A DNA stretch of 64,000 nt from Anastrepha obliqua (lineage: Eukaryota > Arthropoda > Insecta > Diptera > Tephritidae). The notes beneath the pieces were generated by a model. It was not told where the DNA came from. It made no database searches and was given only the letters and a program-made list of their open reading frames with translations. Below, in pieces: positions 59,138-64,000 of the stretch. The position numbers were made by a program, and so were the translations under genes. The stretch's first letter is position 1. Every line of letters starts with the position of its first letter. The stretch lies in contig NC_072893.1 of the NCBI RefSeq assembly GCF_027943255.1, positions 5,208,001-5,272,000 on the forward strand, in the 5' to 3' direction.

Positions 59138-62063
59138 CAGTGCTGCCAGAATCTTCCAAGCTAAAATTGCTAATATAGATTTTTGAAGAAAAATTGCTAA
59201 AAGTTGCTAAAAATTTTCTGAAAATTGCTAGAAAAATTGCTAAGCCATTAAAATCTTAATTTTCAACAAATGTACATATTTATTTAATGAAACGTAGAAA
59301 TTATTACTGAAAACACTTAAAAATAAAAAAAAACCAAACAATTTACATTTAAAATTCATTACTTAATCAATTTATAAACTAAATCAGTCTTAAACTAAAG
59401 GATACTTAAAATATTGTGTAGCTCGTCAGCTTCACATACATCAGAATATTTTTCACTGCTTCTTATTTGACTCAAATATTCATTTGGCAGGACATAATTA
59501 TGGCAACATTTGCCATGTCTTTCTAGTCCATATCTGTAATAATATTCGAAGTTAAATATGTTCCATTTGTATTTTGATGAAAATTATTCAAAATTAAGTC
59601 TTACCTTATATACATTATTGCATTTAATGTTTTAAGGCTCATGGCGTTGCGTAATTTGCTCTTAACGATGTTCATTTGTGAGAATATCCGCTCAACTTCT
59701 GCATTCGACCACGACAGAGAAAGAATTTTTAAGGCGAATTCCGCTAAGTCGCTAAACGGATTATTATTTCCAGCGTCTTTGTACTTAATAACTTCCGTCC
59801 AAAATTTGCTGGTGTCCTCTACAAACTCCCATTTTATAAAATTAATTTTTTCAATTTGCAATTGAATATTTTCAATGTTTTTACATTCAAAATATTCTAA
59901 TACTTTGAAAATTTCTTTACTTTTTGAAACTTTTAGCATGTTTTGTACAGAAAATAAATTTACCAGTTGCATTATTTCTATATTATCTGGCAACCTAGAA
60001 ATTGTAAAAAAATTATTGTAAGATATTAACTTAAACCAAAATTCCCATATTACCTTTCACGTAGTTGGATTATTAATTCTTTAACAAATTCCATGCAAAT
60101 TTTTCTAATTTCCAGCTCCTGTGATAGAAATTGAGCCTCTTTAATTTTTTGCTCAAAAGCATAGCCCAAATACATATTAGGCACTGCTGCATTTTCCAAA
60201 TCATCTTCTAAAATGTTAATTTCATGATCTGGTGGTATTATTTTAGATTTAAGCGAATTTATGGCCACAATTACATCGGAAAGTAATTGGGTTGGGTTTC
60301 CATTCCGTGCTTGGAAGTTTTTATTAAGACTTTGCATCTCTTTTAGAATTGGCTTTAAAAATACCAAATACAGATAATTTGTATCGTCTTTATACAATCC
60401 GTTTAGAATGTGAGCTTTGTGACACTTTTCAGTAGTAGCGGCTAACTCGAAATGCAGCTTCAGCTCCGTCCACTGATCCACGATACGAGAAACCGCACTC
60501 TCTATCGGCAACCATCTTGTGTCACATACTCTCGGTATTTTTAAGGGATTCTATTGTATTAAATAAAAAAAAGCGATTAGTTTAAAATAGGAAAATCAAA
60601 GAAAACAGACATTTAACAATTACACACACAAAACAACAAAGTTTTACTGTATCTATCCATTTTTAATGTTATAGACAATCACAATTCGGATTATTTTTGG
60701 TTAATACATATATTTGTATGTGTACCTTGTTATCATTTATGCATTGATACATCTTTTTATAATTTAATTGGCGACTACAACTTTTCGAAAACCAGGAGTA
60801 AGTCTCATGCACAAGAAATTCCAGGTTGTCCGGTAAAACTTTTGTGCACGACTTTGTAACAGCTAGTTGAACTGAATGACATACACATTTTAAAAGTTTC
60901 AGAGAGGGAACTGATTTCCTCAACTCTGTGTATACACTCTTTTTGGAGCCAGTCATTACATTAGCGTTGTCAGTGCCTATGCCAATTAAATTGAATATTT
61001 TTAAATTATTTGATAAAAGCAAGCTTTTTACAGCATCTGCTATGGAAATGGCGTCTCCAGCATCGATTTGCTCGAGTCCTAGAAACGTTGATACTACATC
61101 CCATTTACTCTTACTGAAGTAACAAATAGCAACTCCTTAAGATTTAACAATATTTACAATTACATATTAATTAACATAAATGCATGTATATACAAGCTAA
61201 TATTTACTTAGACAAAAAGCTTACCAAGAATTTTTTCGACGCTGATGTCAGTAGACTCGTCCAATAGAAGACTAAAGCCTGAGTCTCCGATGTCGCTTCT
61301 TAAATCGCTAATAAAATGCATTGCCAGTACATTTTTAATGATGTAGGTGCACTTCGTTCTGCCTAGTTTTATATTTGCAGCAGCTTTGCAAGCTGAAAAC
61401 TGCTCAACACACAACTTCGACAAATGATCACTTGTCGCAATCGCTGAGTGTTTGGCAATATGCAGACATAGTGCTGCTTCCTGCTCCTGCGTTTTGGTCG
61501 ACTTTGGAACGAAATGCAACTTATTTTTCTGGGTACATGCGCCCATCACAGCTACATGTTTTTTTGAGGCAGCGTGGTGGCGAATGTCAAAAAGCTTTGC
61601 GCCTATTGAGGATTTGTAGTAGGCACAATATGCTCGCGTTGGATCAGTGCAATCCTTGCGAATCCATTGCTAAACTCCTCGTCTTGAAGCCAGGCATCAC
61701 GAAAATTTTGCTTGTAGACTTTTGGTATTTTGATCGCTTTGCTATCACCAAACAAATTCAAAGAGTTACCATACACAATAAAGTTGTTCATATAAACGAA
61801 CCACTGAAATAAATACATGTTCCGATATCTTTGCGAACCGCTTTCATCGTAATTTGTGCAATCGATGACAAAAAGGTATAAAAAATGAAAAAACTCTGAA
61901 GAAAAATATAAAATCTGCGTTTTTTATAACAAAATTGCTAAAATTGCTAAGAAAAAATAAAAAGTTGCTAGATTTGTGGCTAATAGCATTTTATAAAGAA
62001 AAGTTGCAAATTTTTTTAAAAGTTGCCGGATCTAGCAACTAAATTGCTAAACTGGCAGCACTG
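59138..62063 (-). mobile_element. Complete hAT transposon (hAT-B) nested in hAT-A
   Basis: The left end CAGTGCTGCCAGAATC and right end (inward) CAGTGCTGCCAGTTTAGC form the TIRs, flanked by the exact 8-bp duplication CTCCGTTG (59130-59137 and 62064-62071), the hAT signature. The 2926-bp element contains many copies of TTGCTAA near both ends, a plausible set of subterminal transposase-binding sites. The transposase is a multi-exon gene on the minus strand. Confidence 0.95.
59395..61818 (-). pseudogene. hAT-B transposase, six exons, one frameshift
   Basis: The N-terminus (61603-61818) has KQNFRDAWLQDEEF; a frameshift near 61650 separates it from a finger-like region and SLLLDESTDISVEKIL (61208-61549). 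GT...AG introns then join GVAICYFSKSKWDVVSTFLG with GTDNANVMTG (60669-61120), IPRVCDTRWLPIESAVSR (60050-60540), the hATC exon with LSWSNAEVERIFSQMN (59601-59993), and a last exon YGLERHGKCC ending at a stop at 59395. The DESTD, GTDNA and VERIFS motifs hold the three expected catalytic residues. One frameshift is the only clear damage. Confidence 0.85.
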
Positions 62064-62548
62064 CTCCGTTGTCTCCGTTCATTTCGCGTGTGTTTCGTTT
62101 GGGCGATGCTAAAGAAATGAATACACACAAAATCTATGCCACAATTCGAATACATGCGAATGTCTTCAGCTTCGCCAAAGTTTTCATTCCGTTTTACGCA
62201 CTTATTTATTCTCGCTCATTTCGTTGAATGCCGTTAGTTATGAGACACAGTGTGGTGTGTCACTCATCCACATTCAATTCATTGTGTGCTTCGTAATCAA
62301 TCAGCTGAATTCATTCGAATACATTCAATTTTACGTATGCTGTGAGTGGACTCATGCAGACCTCTAATATATAATTTATAAATTTTGTTTTTACATTGAA
62401 TTTATTTATTTTTTATTATTATTATTTTTTTTTTTTTTTTATTTATTTTTTTTTTTTTTTTAACGACAATGTGTGTATAAACATTTTGAAAAAAATTTTT
62501 TTGTATTAAATGAAAATTTAACAAAATTTTTTTTTTTTTTTTTTTTTT

Positions 62549-62678
62549 GCGAGCGGTTAACGCTTGTCAGCCTATACTGTCTGCGTGAAGCACGCACAGT
62601 TTTTTGTTTTTCTGCGAGCGGTTAACGCTTGTCGGCCTATACTGTCTGCGTGAAACACGCACAGTTTTTTGTTTTGTA
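62549..62678. repeat. Two tandem 65-bp units with a hairpin
   Basis: GCGAGCGGTTAACGCTTGTC begins both units (62549 and 62614). Each contains CTGCGTG followed by an A-rich loop and CACGCAC, able to form a short hairpin, and ends in ACAGTTTTTTG. The copies differ at two or three bases. The preceding 62367-62548 is T-rich with long homopolymers. The following 62680-63150 shows no gene. Confidence 0.85.
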
Positions 62679-63254
62679 TGTATTTATTTAAGGCCAGGTT
62701 ACCCTTGATTTGTGTGCTTTTTTAAATAAACTTTATTCATAGTACAAAATATATTTATTAATCAATTTTTTTACATGTGAAAAAACAAATGTTAAATTGC
62801 TTAAAAAAAATTTTTTTTTTTTTTTTTTTTCAAATGGTGGCTTTCAAAATGGCTGCTAAATTTTAGCTGATTCGTAGTTGGATGCCATCATATCTCGAAA
62901 ACGAATTATCTGAAAGTAAAAAATCAAACGGTTTCATCTTCTGTATTGAATTGGTTATGACCGCAAGCAGAATCAAATATTTTTAATAAAAAAAAACAAA
63001 ATGGCGGACTTTTGAATTTTTTGCCACTATTTTTTCACTTTTAATTGTTTATAACTTTTTTAAATAACAATAAATGTTTGTGATTCTGATTGCGGCTATA
63101 GCGAGACATCTAAGAAATAAAATGCTACTTGGATCATATTAATAAGTGGTATAGTTTTCAAGTGAGAGTGGCATCCATATGAAAAAACGTGGTTTTGAGA
63201 TAAACGCGTTTAAAGTTTTTATACTTGAAAAATCGTAAAAAAAGTGAGTTATAC

Positions 63255-64000
63255 TTACATATCAATTCCAGCTTCATACACAACTCCTTCCTGCTCTTCG
63301 TAGGCATCGTTCTGAAGAATCCTAGAATTTCTAGCAGCAGTTCTATGCTCCTTTGATGCTTCAGTAGCTTCATGCTCGGCTCGGTCTAGGCGCCTGTCGT
63401 TGGCCTTATCAGCAAAGCGCCTTGCTTCCAGGCCGATTTTGACACCCATAACTTCCATCACTTTTAAAACTGGTAAAAGTCCTTCATTAAAAATGCATGC
63501 AGCACTTAGAGCAGCAATTTCTAGAGTTTTCTTCCCAACAAACTTATGTTTAGGGGCTATGTTCCAGACACACGAGTTGTAACTTTCGTTGTTGTTCTGG
63601 GTGTTAGCCCCTAAACATCTCTCCAGCACCTTTTCATCGGTTAGTTCCTCGTAAATTGGCTGTAAAAGACCTTGAACTTCGTCATCAAAAGCTGGAGGAT
63701 GGTTATAATTCTGCTTTGTAGCTACTGCCTTTTGATAGGCGCACCATGAATCTGCTCCGGCTGGGCAATACTGGTGTTGCGGCTTAGCATCGGTGGAGCA
63801 CTTGTGAAAAAATGAGGCCAGAATTGCATTTTTCATGTCTGTCATAGAATCGGGGTGAGTTAAAATAGCTTTTTTGAAGTACAGACAATTGCGCTTCAGT
63901 GAGTTGTAGAGATTTTACTGCAGGTTGATCACTTTTTTTTTGCCCTCTTTTTTTTGGTACTTCTTCACCTCGTTCTAATGCCTCTTTTTTTTCTTGCGCT
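63255..64000 (-). pseudogene. Kolobok/Mutator-like transposase, C-terminal part (runs off the window)
   Basis: The clear frame (63255-63845) has MTDMKNAILASFFHKCSTDA, KPQHQYCPAGADSWCAYQKA, VLERCLGANTQNNNESYNS and KFVGKKTLEIAALSAACIF, followed by a charged tail. The WC, RCLG and TQNNNES motifs mark the Mutator-like/Kolobok transposase domain that is widely repeated in arthropods. The frame continues upstream with YFKKAILTHPDS, but a frame change near 63880 separates it from KKRGQKKSDQPAVKSLQL. The catalytic N-terminal part lies beyond the window edge. The 3' flank shares an ACGCGTTTAAAGTTT-containing segment with the MITE at 44509-45258. Confidence 0.65.

Larger units (their letters stand above)
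55330..62366 (-). mobile_element. Hermes-like hAT transposon (hAT-A) hosting a DD37E element and a second hAT
   Basis: A hAT transposase gene runs on the minus strand with its 3' end at 55793. Subterminal words (ATTCGAATG, TGAATTGAATG, GAGTGA) are shared between about 55350-55590 and the reverse complement of 62140-62350, and TAGAGGTCTGCATGAGTCC ends the right side at 62366. TAGAGG at 55525 may be the other end. The 8-bp duplication could not be confirmed, so the limits are approximate. Minus the two nested elements the length is about 2.6-2.8 kb, normal for Hermes-type elements. Confidence 0.7.

Noticed and set aside
62400..62545. Poly(A) tail of a minus-strand or plus-strand retroelement
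   Set aside because: Long T runs are interspersed with other bases and not attached to any recognisable LINE or SINE body.

Overview
This window is a dense stack of nested transposable elements with no recognisable host gene. The element repertoire points to a dipteran, probably an acalyptrate or higher fly such as a tephritid: a 412/mdg1-like LTR element primed by tRNA-Arg, a THAP-domain P element, a Hermes-like hAT, a LOA-clade LINE with a DUF4780-type ORF1, BEL, Transib, PIF/Harbinger and piggyBac elements, plus short introns and AT-rich ATGTATGT-type spacers. The species cannot be fixed from the sequence.

Layout. 1-14442: a 412/mdg1-like retrotransposon on the minus strand (PPT, pol, gag, leader ORFs, PBS and two LTRs that differ at one of 484 compared bases). 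It has been entered by a complete PIF/Harbinger (5230-7676), a Transib (7904-10836) and a truncated jockey-like LINE (12005-13480). All three have exact target-site duplications, and in each case the interrupted host ORF continues in frame on the other side. 14478-21783: a broken piggyBac fused to a Harbinger fragment, a Cys-rich unknown module, a second piggyBac with both TIRs, and a two-gene Harbinger relic. 22028-30608: an unknown protein, tandem repeats, and gypsy gag and pol relics with a Harbinger between them. 30796-36344: a full-length LOA-type LINE with two intact ORFs. 36625-43015: a mariner with an intact ORF beside a P-element relic. The P element contains a 3.2-kb transposon with 339-bp TIRs whose ORF1 looks like the N-terminal region of RAG1. 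43825-48169: a Harbinger relic holding a LINE, which itself holds a gypsy fragment and a TTAA-flanked foldback MITE. 48170-54247: LTR and BEL relics, a small MITE, a split endonuclease domain and a Tc1 relic. 54248-62366: a hAT end, a gypsy-group LTR remnant, and a Hermes-like hAT containing an intact DD37E transposon and a second, multi-exon hAT. 62549-64000: tandem repeats and a Kolobok/Mutator-like transposase fragment running off the window.

The most unusual property is orientation. About 28 of 29 assignable element units have their (transposase or pol) coding strand on the minus strand, across unrelated classes. The only clear exception is the jockey fragment; Harbinger-1 also carries a divergent accessory gene on the plus strand. 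A plus-strand transcript would therefore be antisense to almost every element, which is what a unistrand, flamenco-like piRNA locus looks like; this is an inference. The best candidate for a poorly described system is the long-TIR, RAG1-N-terminus-like element at 39076-42321. It carries a CACGGTG terminal heptamer, a GCGC duplication and a possible -1 frameshift between its two ORFs.
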